This document shows, piece after piece, positions 34,219-45,920 of a stretch of DNA of 64,000 bases (position 1 is its first letter; the number at the start of each line of letters is the position of its first letter). The stretch is from Crotophaga sulcirostris. Its lineage: Eukaryota > Chordata > Aves > Cuculiformes > Crotophagidae. The notes under the pieces were generated by a model. It saw nothing but the letters and a program-made list of their open reading frames with translations. It did not search any database and had not been told where the DNA came from. The stretch is from the NCBI GenBank assembly GCA_013397455.1, contig VYZB01000014.1:959556-1023555 (forward strand). The letters run 5' to 3'. A program made the translations under genes and the position numbers.

Positions 34219-34893
34219 AAAAGAGACTGGGGGTGTTGGTCAAAAGCAGTTGAACATCAGTCAGCAGTGGCCCAGGTGGCCAAGAAGGCCAACAGCATCC
34301 TGGCCTGGATCAGCCATGGGGTGGCCAGCAGGAGCAGGGAAGGGATTGTCCCCCTGGACTCAGCACTGGTGAGGCTGCACCTCGACTCCTGGGTTCAGTT
34401 TTGGGCCCCTCACTACAAGAAAGACCTTGAGGGGCTGGAGCGCGTCCAGAGAAGGGAACAGAGGTGGGGAAGGGTCTGGAGCCCAGGGGTTCTGGGAGTG
34501 GCTGGGGTACCTGGGGCTGTTTAGCCTGGAGAAGAGGAGGCTGAGGGGAGACCTCATTGCTCTCTGCAGCTCCCAGAAAGGAGGTTGTGGTGAGGTGGGT
34601 GATGGTCTCTTCTCCCACGTTAACAAGTGATGGGATGAGAGGAAATGGCCTCAAGCTGTGCCAGGGGAGGTTTAGACTGGATATTAGGAAAAAATTCTTT
34701 ACTGACACAGTGGTGAAGCACTGGCAGAGGCTGCCTAGGGAAGTGGTGGTGTCTCCATCCCTGAAAGTGTTCAAAAAGCATGTCGATGTGGCACTTCAGG
34801 ACATGGTTTATTAGGCAGAGTCGTGTTGGGCTGATGGTTGGACTAATGATCTTCAAGGTCTTTTTCAACCAGAATGATTCTATGATTCTATAA
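34219..34893 (+). mobile_element. CR1 LINE, 5'-truncated, with broken ORF2 C-terminus
   Basis: This is the best-preserved CR1 in the window, at about 675 bp. It covers the C-terminal part of ORF2 and the 3' end, finishing in AATGATTCTATGATTCTATA. Recognisable ORF2 pieces lie in three different frames: AQVAKKANSILAWISHGVAS near 34267-34326, [17 protein letters not shown] near 34520-34570, and [20 protein letters not shown] near 34640-34700, ending after [10 protein letters not shown]. At least two frameshifts therefore break the frame, so it cannot make a functional protein. No target-site duplication is evident, as is usual for CR1. Confidence 0.97.
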
Positions 34894-35108
34894 ACCAACT
34901 TCAGCATGACTCAACCCTCCTCACACTAATATTCCAGGTAGAACACAGCAAATCTTTTTGCGAGCTCTGGTTACATACGTTCAGCTATCTCACACATACA
35001 TTGCTAAAGAGGAGCAATGCAGTTAAACTGAACAATTAATAGCAAAAAACTGTAAGAAATTCTCATTTATATGTACATACATATAGTACAACTGATTTTG
35101 TCAACGTG
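34894..35108. other. unique flank between CR1 and assembly gap
   Basis: Plain AT-rich sequence. Its last 24 bases include the 20-mer that also occurs at 33539-33558. Confidence 0.6.
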
Positions 35109-35323
35109 NNNNNNNNNNNNNNNNNNNNNNNNNNNNNNNNNNNNNNNNNNNNNNNNNNNNNNNNNNNNNNNNNNNNNNNNNNNNNNNNNNNNNNNNNNNN
35201 NNNNNNNNNNNNNNNNNNNNNNNNNNNNNNNNNNNNNNNNNNNNNNNNNNNNNNNNNNNNNNNNNNNNNNNNNNNNNNNNNNNNNNNNNNNNNNNNNNNN
35301 NNNNNNNNNNNNNNNNNNNNNNN
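35109..35323. other. assembly gap (215 N)
   Basis: A run of undetermined bases. Gaps of this size in bird assemblies usually reflect a repeat or high-GC/simple sequence that short reads did not span. Predicted frames running through the Ns are meaningless. Confidence 1.
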
Positions 35324-36511
35324 GCTACAACTGCAGAAGCAGGAACTAAAAGTTCCTATGAAACAACTGGTTCAAGCATAACATTTGCACCTAGTTTTGC
35401 TTGTCAAGCTACTCTGATGCCTTTTCCATCCCAACACCTTTCTTAAAAAAAAAATGAAAAATTAAACTCCTCACAATACTACAGCAGAGTAATGGTAAAA
35501 GCAAATGTTGCTATTTCTATACCACTATTTCTGTAGAACCATATCTATAAAAGAATGAATACAAGCACAGGAAATGAACTTTACATATTAAATGCCAAGT
35601 GCAGGTTTCCAAATACATTGAGATTTACTTTAGCAACAACAAAACCTAAAATGAAGGTAGGAAGCTCAGATTTATTTTGAGCAAATGTATCAAAATGAGT
35701 GCAGCATCACATAAAATGTTACGGTTGCCACTTAACTGCTAGTTCTGGAAGTGCTTATGTACTTGCTTAACTTTGGACACCCAAGTAATTCCCTTGGGAT
35801 CAATCCATAAATTCTATACTACCAGCATCTGGGGGGTCCACTGCCCACCCTTTGCCCTTGCCTGCCACCACAGATTGCTCTTCTCTCTCCACTGGTCCAA
35901 CTGTGAGATTAACTTTGAAATCTGTTTGAACACCTATTTAAATATATAAAAGGGAAAAAAGAAAATATTTTTCTTATGTCGGGTGCTACATATATAAGAT
36001 GGAAAGAAGAAATAGAAATAATATCACATTTAATGAAATGGAAAAATATTTTTAAGAATCAGTAATGGTTAAGTTGAGCTTTGAAAAGACAAGTTATCCC
36101 AGGGCCAAAATAGGATCTCAGCCTCACTGTGCGCTAATGAGTTCATTTACATATGGCTTAGAAAACTATGTACCACAACTTCAAGTAAAATTTAGTCCCA
36201 ACAGAATTTAACAAAAACAATCAATTTTCTTTTCTCAAAATAAATACTTAATATATTCTATCATCAGTAATTCACTCTTTGCACAAAGAAGTTAAAAAAT
36301 TTAGAATTGCATTTTAAGTGTTTTTTTATTAAAATTATGAAGATCATATGAAAGTCTATTAACTCCAGTCTACTTAAAGGAGGAGAAGTTTTAACTTCAC
36401 ATCAGACCAATAACTTCCACAGCCACTGAAGAGACCTGCTTTGATATCTACTGCACTTCTTCAGAGAGGGGCAAAAAACCCAAAAATACAAACCACCAGA
36501 AAAAAACAAAG

Positions 36512-36523
36512 ACACACACACAC
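36512..36523. repeat. short (CA)n
   Basis: Six CA/AC steps, at the threshold of a microsatellite. Confidence 0.8.
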
Positions 36524-37326
36524 GAAGAAATCCTCCAGCAGCGACGCCCTGCTATCCATTAGTGTCCACCAACCCCATTGCTAATTTAAAGTTAGTTTGT
36601 CAGAGGAGCCTTCCTGCAACATTCCTAAGAGGTTGAACTATACACCATGGACATCCTAACACAGCTACTCAGACACACAACTGAAATTACATCAATTCAC
36701 ATGCCTCCAGTTCATCCCTGCTATGACTTCCAAAAAAATAAAGCCACACTAACGAAAAAGGCTGGGCTTTTTCCAGCATCATAGCCAAAAAAAAAAAAAG
36801 CCAAAATCAAAACACACCCAAAGAAACAAAAATTTAAAAACCCAACCCGCCAAATACAGATCAAGCCCAAGCCTCACTGAGGAGTAATTTTTTTTTAATA
36901 TATATTCTACTGCACTGAACTTCGTTATGAACTTTCTCTCCTTATATGCATCATAATACCAGAATAGCAAATTCTCTCTGAATTGCTAGAACTCAAGTCC
37001 ATGTCACCAGTTTCTGACCTGCTCAGGTTTGCAAAATTGAATACCACATCTATTACATGAATATATACGTTCAGTTGCTTCAAATCTGGGCACAACTGAA
37101 CTCCAATAACAATAATTCCAGTAATAAACACCAATGTTTATAGGTAGTTTCTCTAACCAGGCAAAACATTTCTTAGAAAGCAAGCATTGCCTTGTTATAA
37201 AAAAAAGAGTTTGAGCCTGATCTTAAAAATCTCATGATTCTTGCTGCCTAACAAAAATCAGATTTGAGACATAAAAGCAGGCCAGTAGCCCACGCAGCTT
37301 TAGTCAGACAGAGGTACCTTCTACAG

Positions 37327-37411
37327 CCTCCTGTGTGCCCTTCGACGGCAGCAGGGCCCAGCCGGTTCCTCTGGAGATGCTCGAAGTCACACGCTGCACC
37401 TGCTTCCCCCT
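37327..37411 (+). CDS. putative 85-bp CpG-rich exon
   Basis: On the plus strand it begins after TACCTTCTACAG and ends at the strong donor CCT|GTGAGTATG. It holds five CpGs in 85 bases within AT-rich, CpG-poor DNA. All three frames are open. The most protein-like reads SCVPFDGSRAQPVPLEMLEV and continues TRCTCFPL; another reads PPVCPSTAAGPSRF. The acceptor's pyrimidine tract is short. It could be a coding exon, a non-coding RNA exon or a small regulatory CpG cluster. Confidence 0.22.
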
Positions 37412-40400
37412 GTGAGTATGAAGGGAACCAAGGACCGTCTGTGAACCTGCCAGGCTGTAACGTGCCTAGGAGGAGGAGAAAATGTTACAGTCCTGATCAA
37501 AACCAGGACATGATCGAAGAGAGCACCAAACCAGCCACACGGCAAAGCAAGGACTGTGATGGGATAAACCCCGTTACTGCACTTTACCAGGCCCCTGTAA
37601 ACAAACAAGCTTTTTTTCCCTATGCTGAAGCCTTCCTCCTTTGAGCCAGAAGTAGAGGGAGAGAAAAGCAGCAAGCAACACAAGATCCTCATTAAACCAA
37701 CATTCCCAGATTCAGTGTGCAGGATGTGCAGTGTGTGCAGGGATACAGCCAGCTCTGTTAAAAAAAAAACAAAACCAGCAAACCAGATTGACTTCAGCAC
37801 TAGGAAAAGCCCAATTTATTTTATCCTCTCTCTTCAAAAAGACTTAGCAAATGTCATTGTTTATACAGCTTATCATAAAACTCAGACAATTTCCCCTGCC
37901 ATAATGAAATTATAGATTGGTGTACAAAAACATTAAGCATAGAACTATAAAAGTTTACCATTTTGCATTTAATGAAATGCTACAGCTCCAGACTTGCAAA
38001 GATTTATGCACAGACTCAACTTGATACAGGTGAGGCATTCCCCTGCGAAGGCTGTTATGCAGAAGCAGTAACAGCTGCTATAAGCCAACATTAATTTGAA
38101 GCACATAGTCGTTGTAATACTTAGAAGGGCATTTCATTTGTGTTTAACATCATTTTTAGGCATGAAACACATTCTTATTAACACAAAATAACTCCTACAT
38201 TAAGTTAGATGCACTGCTGAACCACAGGAACAGCACCTTTTATGTTCATTTTTACTTCCAAGCTTTCTGTCCCTGATATGTTTGATTACTATATACCATA
38301 AACACAAAGAGGAGTCAAGATGATTCTCAGCCCTGGGTTTCATTATTTAGCTCTAAATCCATGCTTTTTCACCTTCAGATCTCAGGGCACTTCACAGAAG
38401 TACTCAACGGAACATACAACAGAAAAGGAGAAATCAAGGACCATGAGAAAAAAGGGAGGGACAAAGAAACCCAAACCTTTTGCTACAACATCATTTTTTT
38501 CCATGTTTAAGTCAGATAGTAACATGTTCTGCCTTTTATATTATAGATTTTTTAATACATTACTCTTAAAGCAAGTCAGTGAAAAATCTTCTATACATTT
38601 CATAAATTACTGTCTCCAACAGCCATTTGAGCAGTCATATGTTCCACAGCTTCTCACCCTACCCTTCAGTTATGGTATGAACTAGGCTATTTTCCCTACT
38701 AACTTTTACACACAAAAAAAAAAAGGAAATCAATTTTCCTCCAAAATTTTCAATTCTCAAGACTTCTTTTTAGTGGATTTTTATGTTCTATAATTCCTGC
38801 CACAAAATCATTTCTGAGTCACTAGACAGAACCACAAGTTTGAGTTTTAACGAAACAAATCCCTTTATTATGTGCAGTAATTTTGAAGGGAAGAATTCTT
38901 ACGCTATTTACACTCCTCAAGCACTTGTTAAAAACAAGAATAACTGGAGAAAAGATAAAAACTTTCGAAGTCAGCATTAACGCTCACTCCCTCGGTGGTA
39001 GGTATTGGTTTTCCTAAGCCCAAGTGCTCAGATGAACTGCATCACTACTTTTAGCAATTATTTATCCATGGAAGGGCATTAACATGAAGAAAATCTATGG
39101 AAAGGCTCAAGTACCTTTGAAAACTTTGATGGCTGCAGCAAACATGGAAGAACTAAAACGTTCCCCCATCCCCGAGCCATCAGTCCATAGATATCAGGAA
39201 ACTGGGATTGCTGGTATTTAACCAGCAACACAAACAGTGCGATAACTTACCAAGAGCTACCTAAAAAGAAAAATTAATAAGGAAAGCCTGTGATTTTTGC
39301 ATGGTAGTATCACAGTAGGTAACAGTTATATCACGACAGACTCTGCAAAAGCTGTTGAGGTGTTACATCACAAAAGCTCCGTTGTCCTTTGGCATTACTT
39401 GGCAAGCACACGTATGCCAGCGCTTGTGGCCAACACCACAAAGGAATCACATTTTTGTAACTGGCCCTTAGCCATCACGGTTTTCCAGCCTGACGAACTG
39501 GTACCCGCTCACACCTAGGACACTTAGGGAATAATACCAAGATAATCTTATCCATCCAACAAAACCAGGATCACCAAAATCCAAGAACACCACCAACTCA
39601 AACTTCAGAATTCTCATTTCCAATCTTTAGGCACACAAATGTACCTACACAAACCTCAAGAAAAGTAAACTTTGGACAGCATCTAATTACCTGAGCTATG
39701 AAGTCATATTTGTGGCACAGACAAAAAACCCTCAATGTTCAAAAGATTTTAAGTCAATATTAAGAGAACAAACGCACTGTAACAATCTTGCCCCTACTAA
39801 GAGGCACTAGTCAACAAATGGATTTTGTCCTAACCCTAAAAGCACAGCATTACCCTGGCACATATTCTCTGGACAACTGCATCTAATTTTTTTTACAATA
39901 TCTCCTAAAATGTAATGGTAAAGAGAAATAAATCAGCTGAAGAGACTGAGGTTCCATCCTTCAATAAGGATGAGTCTACTCTGAGCTTATACTGCACTCA
40001 GCTTGCCAGTGCGATAAAGAAATACCAAGAACCGTTTTCTACCTGACAGGACACCATTTCTTCCACAGGGAAAAGCATGAACTGCATGGAATGTTGCAAG
40101 CCCAACTGAATGCATCAAGTCCTTTTGCAAAAGCATCAGTACATACTGAAAGTGATCCAAATTTATGTTTCCAAGAATGCCGTACATGACCAACATTATC
40201 AATACAAGCATAAATACTCTGTTGCAACGTATAACTTCTATTTAGCGCAGTATAAACATGATTAGATAAATCTTGCAGCACACCTTTGGGTGACATTCTG
40301 GTTTTGTTTGCACCATGTTCTTGCAATTTCTGAATGGTTCAACGTGGAAATTAGTTTGTACGCGTGTACAGCCCCTCCTCCTGGTGGCTCTGTGCCCCAA

Positions 40401-41589
40401 GCAGCCATCACACTGCATGCCAAAGAGAACAGGCTAACCAACACAGGAAGCTGCTACCTGCTATTACTGTCACACCTGTGTAACTGAACTGCCAGCCGAT
40501 CCTCTCAAGAGCCTGAACAGCAGCAAGACAAAACATTCCCTAAACCATGCACTTCTGAATGAAGTCATTTTCTGCACAATGCAAAGAGAAGGGAACTTGA
40601 GAGAAACTTCAAAAAAGTAACCTACAGAATACATTATTGGAAAAACTCAACTTCATCACCAGCTGTATTACAGTTGCACCTGGTCTGACTCTCCAAGTAA
40701 TGATAGACAATGAATGACAAGTATGTTGTAGGAACAGTTATTAAATCAAATTGTTTTTCCTGGTTAGCATGTTGTATTATTTATACCATACTGCACTTGC
40801 AGGCCACAGTGGCATTATGTAATGTAGATACAAGTGAAGAGACAGATTTGAAGTTGTTACAGTCAGCACTAGGTAAACCATTACCTTCAGAATAATCTTA
40901 GAAGCCTTCTCAATGCTTGGACAAAAATAAATAAAGAAATGTAGGAAAATCAGTGTAGAGGTGGTCAACTACAAGTACATGCTTCCCTGCAACCAAGAAC
41001 AAGATACAGGAAAGCTGAAACAGGGAAGAAGTACTGAAAGGTTCATTGCTTGACTTATTTGTCAAATAAGGCAAATCTTCCAAACTGTTAACCTGGCTGT
41101 TACAAAATGACTGCATTTGAAGCTGTAAAAATCAGTTTAAATTAGACGAGAATGCACATCACATGATTTTCCTATTTAAAGCTCTAGCACTCAGTTATGC
41201 CCTTACTGCATTGCCTTAGCAGCAGCAACGCTCCGAGGGAAGACCGTGTTGTGCCACAATTATGTGCTCTATGTAGCATTGCATTACTGGTAATCAGCAA
41301 TCACAACCAGACATTTACATGGCATTTTGAAAAACCTTTGCACCCTAAAATTCTTTTTTTGGAAACTGCAAATAAATAACAGTTTTTAAATCAGGCATTT
41401 TGGTGCATAAAGTCAAGTGCTGCTAATTAAGAAAACGAGTGATGAATTCCAGCCTCATTCATTAAACAAAATTGCGTTTAACTAGAATTTATTAGATTGA
41501 ATCTAAAGTTTGAAATAAAGGTTATTCTATTTTGAAAGCTTCTAAAACTTTTATAATAAAACTGGTTTTTTTCCTAGTCATAACAGATT

Positions 41590-41700
41590 TCAAACTTTCA
41601 AAGCACTTTACAAGTGTTATGTCAATTTTGCAAATCCAGAAACTATACTGAAATCAGTTTATATGACCTGTCAAAGGATACATACAAAACCAACCAGAGT
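41590..41700 (+). repeat. possible ancient MIR/L2-type repeat remnant
   Basis: TTTCAAAGCACTTTACAAGT is followed by a decayed version of the pattern seen in old amniote SINE/LINE tails ('...ttttgcaga-gaaactga...gtgacttg-ccaaggtca-ac'). The visible counterparts are GCAAATCCAGAAACTATACTG and ATGACCTGTCAAAGGATACA. Similarity is patchy, so the family is uncertain. Confidence 0.4.
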
Positions 41701-42432
41701 TTGAAGAAGCTTCAGGTTTCTTAAAACCTGAGCATCATCACTTTTACTACCAGATCTGCATACCTGGGAATAAGAGCGGAGGAAACAGAGCTATAAATCA
41801 AACAAAATAAAGCCCTCTCTCCTAAATTACATTCTTTCCTATCAAGCCAGCAAAACTAGAGATGGATTCTCACAGAAACAAATTTTTCCTAATGAGTTTC
41901 TTGAGCTGAAGTAGTAACTTTCATTAATAAGAGTGAAAACATTTTAAAAGAAACAATTTTTCATATTTTTTTTAAATTAGAAGTAGTCGTTTACAGCTTA
42001 AATAATTGGAACCAACAGGACATACGACCAAATGACTTTTAAAATTATCTGACAAATGTCTTTTCCCCTCACTTTACAATTTATGTGTTATCTGCACTAC
42101 ACTAGGTTAAGTGAAATTGGAATATTAGAATGTTTCTATTAAAAACTGAGATCAAACAGGATCACTAGTCTTAATTTATACTTTGACAGAAGCCAGCACA
42201 ACCTTGCACATGAACACACACTTTTCATTAACCCTGTTTTCTATTCTTCTACTTTAAATTCTTTTAGACTAAACCCAGTTCAAATGCAATCCCATTCAAT
42301 TGCCTGTATTCAAAACCTGCAAAGTACCTAGATAAAACTGGTGTCGTCACTTCAATTCTATTTTGTGCATAAACAAAGCTTATTATAACTTCATAATAAG
42401 CCAAACTCTTATTTTCAGCCACAACATTTAGG

Positions 42433-42650
42433 AAGCACAGCCTAATGGTTAAAGCATGAGACTGCAAACCCAGATATTTTTAAACAGAAACCAATTTCAT
42501 CACAGTTCACTGAGTGACTCTGGACAAGTTAATTAACCTCCCTGCAATCTGTGAAATCAGGATAATACCTACCTTGCAGTGAGGCTTAATTCATTAATGC
42601 TCATGAAAAGCTGTAAGATCCTTAGATGGATATACTATATAAATACAAAC
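42433..42650 (+). repeat. ancient MIR/CORE-type SINE
   Basis: The order of blocks matches an old amniote SINE. A tRNA-like head AGCACAGCCTAATGGTTAAA GCATGAGACTGCAAACCCAG comes first. The core, GAGTGACTCTGGACAAGTTA ATTAACCTCCCTGCAATCTG, corresponds to MIR's 'gtgtgaccttgggcaagttacttaacctctctg'. GATAATACCTACCTTGCAGT is next. The tail TAAGATCCTTAGATGGATAT ACTATATAAATACAAA matches the LINE2-like 'gatccttggatgaaaggcgctatataaatgcaaa'. About 218 bp, full or nearly full length, and heavily diverged. Confidence 0.82.
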
Positions 42651-45266
42651 AAGCTTAGTATTTCAAACAGTACTTTGGAACATAATTCCTTTTTGAAAAC
42701 ACACCTCTCCGTCACGTATAATGTCAATTCCTAAGCAGAATTTGAGTGCCTTTAGGTGCACTGAACACGTATTCAAAAGTCACAAGCAAAATAACAAAAA
42801 GGCTACGTACCACATGTCTTTTCCTTCAACTATGCCGATTTAATTATTACTGTGCATGTACAGAACTCATCAGATACTCATCAGCTGCAATTACACACAC
42901 TGCAATTAACTTCAAAGAGGTCCTCAGAGTCTGCCAGTGTACCAGAACTCTCAGTTCAGAAGTCAGTTCTGACTGCAAAGCTGTAAAGCTCATTTCCAGT
43001 GCAGCTCCAGTGCAAACACTAAAACATTTCATTGTACATTATCTCAACATATTATGCAGCCCCCTGATTCACCTCTGCCTTCAAGAGAGCAACAGGAAGC
43101 CGCTCATTCCAGGAGCCATCAGGTTAGAGCTGAATTCTGAGCAGCTGAGGTAACTGGCTGTCACCACAAGGGGTTCCCGAAGTTACTCAGGAAGAGTGGT
43201 GATTTTGAGAAGCAGCAGCAAGTGTTAGGAAGACCAACATCCTTTCTTCCAGCTATCATGGTGGGCAAATTGCCGGCAGTATGCTTGAACCTGGAGCACT
43301 CGGCTATCTCAAAGGGAAGGGGGTTTTATGTCACAAAAGGTCCTGCAAAATATACATCTAAAAAGTAGTTCCAGGTCCCTCCTAAACCCCGGTACATCAG
43401 TCCTTTTGGACTGCTTAACCTCTTTAATTAAGACATGCTCTTTTGCTTCTAAAGTCATTAATGCCTGTGCTTATTTTCAGTTTTGTTTGTTCCCTTTTAT
43501 ATTCCCAGTAAGAAAAATTATTCTCATCTCTTTTATTGTGCAACAATAAGCTCCTGCTGCATAACAGCCTGTATTTCTACAGCTTCAGAGTTTCACTGAG
43601 CCTTCACAATCTCTAACACATTTAAGGTCTGCAAAAGCATCTATAAACCACTAGGTCTGCCTAATTTTTTTTCATCCCCCTAAGCTGTTGCTAATACAAA
43701 TACTGCATGTGGATCATTCAGTGCATTTTTAATACTTCATTTGACATCCTTACCAAAGCTAATTTAATGGAAGATGGTTTCATATAAAGAAGAGTGCATC
43801 TAGAAAGATTCATTACTGAAATGAAAAAAGAATTTGTTTTCTTTACAAAAGGAGACTCCATGGGAACCTCATTTTGGTCTCTGTTAAAAGTTCTTATCTT
43901 CTGGTAACAATTCCGTCTACCAAAAGTTTCAACAGCAAACAACAATATCACTCTTGGCAATACTTTGTCACCTGTATATGGACAAATCTATTAATCAAAT
44001 CAAAAGCAACAACACTACAATACCAGGTTACAAGTACTGTGGTGCGCTTTAAATAAAGCTCTTGAATGCAGTTAATCTTGCAGAAAATAGGTACCAAAAC
44101 ACCCCCCAAACCTAATGCAACACTTCTGGCACAAAGAGGAATATTTACATGGTCAGCAATCACTACAATAAATATAGTTAACACCACATCTTTAGGGCTC
44201 CAGTGAATGTGTTTCATACAGCTACCCATTAGTGTGCACTCTTAATGCTTTCTAGAAAGTTTTAATATATTTTAACCAGCTACGGGATGCAAGTATCAAC
44301 TCAGGGAACACTTGCAAACATTTTTGTGATGTCTTCTAGCACCTGTTCTTGTTGTGCTTCAATCACTGTGAGAAGAAACAGAGAACAAGTAGTCATGGAG
44401 GCTACAAAACCATTAGCAAAATCTTCTAACACCTCACTAATGCCCAACTGCAGAGTTTTTCTCCAGAAATGGCAGATTGTCCAACCACATGCCAACACTT
44501 TAGAGCCCAAACAGTAAGACCACAATAGAAAACTAAAAGATAAATTACTGAAGAAGCAGTTACTGCTTTACTCCAAGGTCAAGCAGTGTTTTTTTCTAAA
44601 AAAGAAATACTAAGCAGCAGCTTGGCTTGACAGACAGGCCCGGTAGGTTTTTGGTCTGCTATTTAGCACTGCAAAAGCTCATCTTAGCAATTATATTTTC
44701 TATTTTAAATACGCTTCAGTGGCACTGTTACAGGAAATGGCAGGAAAAACTGCAGAAAAACTGAATGGCTGTAACAATGCTGTTACTTAACTTGAGATTT
44801 CTCTCTTTGGCAGGACATACTTGGAACATGATCAAAATAGAAAAGCAATGCTTTCCCATGTATTTGGAAAAGGTTACATGAAATATCATTCTAACATAAC
44901 GTGCAGATCATCATATACTACACTGTTCTGCAGTCCCTTCAAAATGTCACCAGCATCCATGATTGAACAGGTCTTCGTAATGTCTAAGAGGTTAGAACAG
45001 TTAGATAAAAGCATCGATTTTTTAAGAAAACTGCCATCTACTTTGTTTATGAAATTCTTGTACATATTCCTCTTCCTAAAAGCATCATGCTTCCAAGCTA
45101 ATATTTTTATAAGTGTTGACATAATGCATATTAACTATGCTGATGACAAACTTTCCCCAAGCTTGGAAGCCAACAAAATTTCTGTAAGTCCTATCTTTGC
45201 TGTTTCCATTCACTGAGTACCAATTCCCAACCTTTAAGACTTCCAGCATACACACTCTGAAAATCC
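42651..45266. other. unique AT-rich sequence; one exon-like signal
   Basis: Several minus-strand frames of 75-94 codons abut one another between 43.7 and 45.4 kb in different phases. I could not link them to any protein, and plus-strand frames of similar quality overlap them. The only sharp splice-like signal is the acceptor at 44366-44367 (minus). Confidence 0.5.
44301..44365 (-). CDS. putative terminal coding exon fragment
   Basis: A very strong minus-strand acceptor (TTGTTCTCTGTTTCTTCTCACAG) precedes TG ATT GAA GCA CAA. The only open phase reads IEAQQEQVLEDITKMFASVP and then TGA (44303-44301). The translation is charged and helix-like, as at the C-terminus of a coiled-coil or adaptor protein. 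A possible AATAAA on the same strand lies near 43535. The gene is not recognised and the coding part is only 65 bases, so chance is a serious alternative. Confidence 0.2.
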
Positions 45267-45920
45267 ACTGGTGGCTGAAAAGCTGGACATGAGCCAGCAG
45301 TGTGTACTCACAGCCCAGAAAGCCAACTGTATCCTGGGCTTCATCCAAGCAGTGAGACCAGCAGGTCATGGGAGGGGATTCTGCCCCTCTGCGCTGTTCT
45401 GGTCAGACCCTACCTGGAGCCCTGTGTTCACTTCTGGAGTCCTCAGTACAGGTAGCACATGGAGCTGTTGGAGCGAGTGCAGAGGAGGGACACAAAAATG
45501 GCCAGAGGGCTGGAGCACCTCCTGTACAAGGACAGGCTGAGAGAGTTGGGGTTGTTCAGCCTGCAGAAGAGGAGGCTCTGGGCAGATCTTACTGCAGCCT
45601 TCCAGCACTTAAAGGAGGCCTAGAAGAAACCTGGAGAGGGACTTGTTACAAGGGCATGCAGTGATAGGATCGGGGTAACGGCTTTAACTGAAAGAGAGAT
45701 TTAGATTAGACATACAGAAGAAATTCTTCGTCTTGAGGGTGGTGAGGCACTGGTACAGATTGCCTAGAGGGGTCAGGGAAGCCCCATCCCTGGAGGTATT
45801 CAAGGCCAGGTTGGATGGGGTTTTTGAGCACACTCTTCCAGTGGGAGGTGTCCCTGTCCATGGCAGGGGGCCAGAAATTGATGAAGTCCCTTCCAACTCA
45901 AACCATTCTATGATTCTATG
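45267..45920 (+). mobile_element. CR1 LINE, 5'-truncated, older subfamily
   Basis: About 650 bp of CR1 in plus orientation. It starts at the ORF2 block around 'MSQQC..TAQKANCILGF' (45290-45340). It passes through GTTGTTCAGCCTGCAGAAGA GGAGGCT (45551-45577) and GGTGAGGCACTGGTACAGAT (45741-45760), and ends in the CR1 terminus CCATTCTATGATTCTATGA. ORF2 remnants fall in several frames, so it is inactive. It differs throughout from the copy at 34.2 kb and represents another CR1 subfamily. Confidence 0.96.

Larger units (their letters stand above)
35324..41589. other. unique AT-rich sequence with one CpG-dense segment
   Basis: The stretch contains a short (CA)n at 36512-36523, a 13-base A-run near 36787-36799, and the CpG-dense segment at 37327-37411. 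The overlapping 126-codon (+) and 137-codon (-) frames around 37.3-37.8 kb are largely a by-product of that GC-rich segment. No transposon family is recognised. Confidence 0.55.

Noticed and set aside
35071..35381. Open frames spanning the N run
   Set aside because: They are translations of undetermined bases and carry no information.
37264..37800. Overlapping 126-codon (+) and 137-codon (-) frames as genes
   Set aside because: They are mutual shadows over a GC-rich segment. Only the short splice-flanked part is kept, as a low-confidence exon candidate.
43718..45369. Abutting minus-strand frames as a frameshifted processed pseudogene
   Set aside because: The pieces lie in different phases, match no protein I know, overlap a plus-strand frame of equal quality and show no poly(A) tail or target-site duplication.
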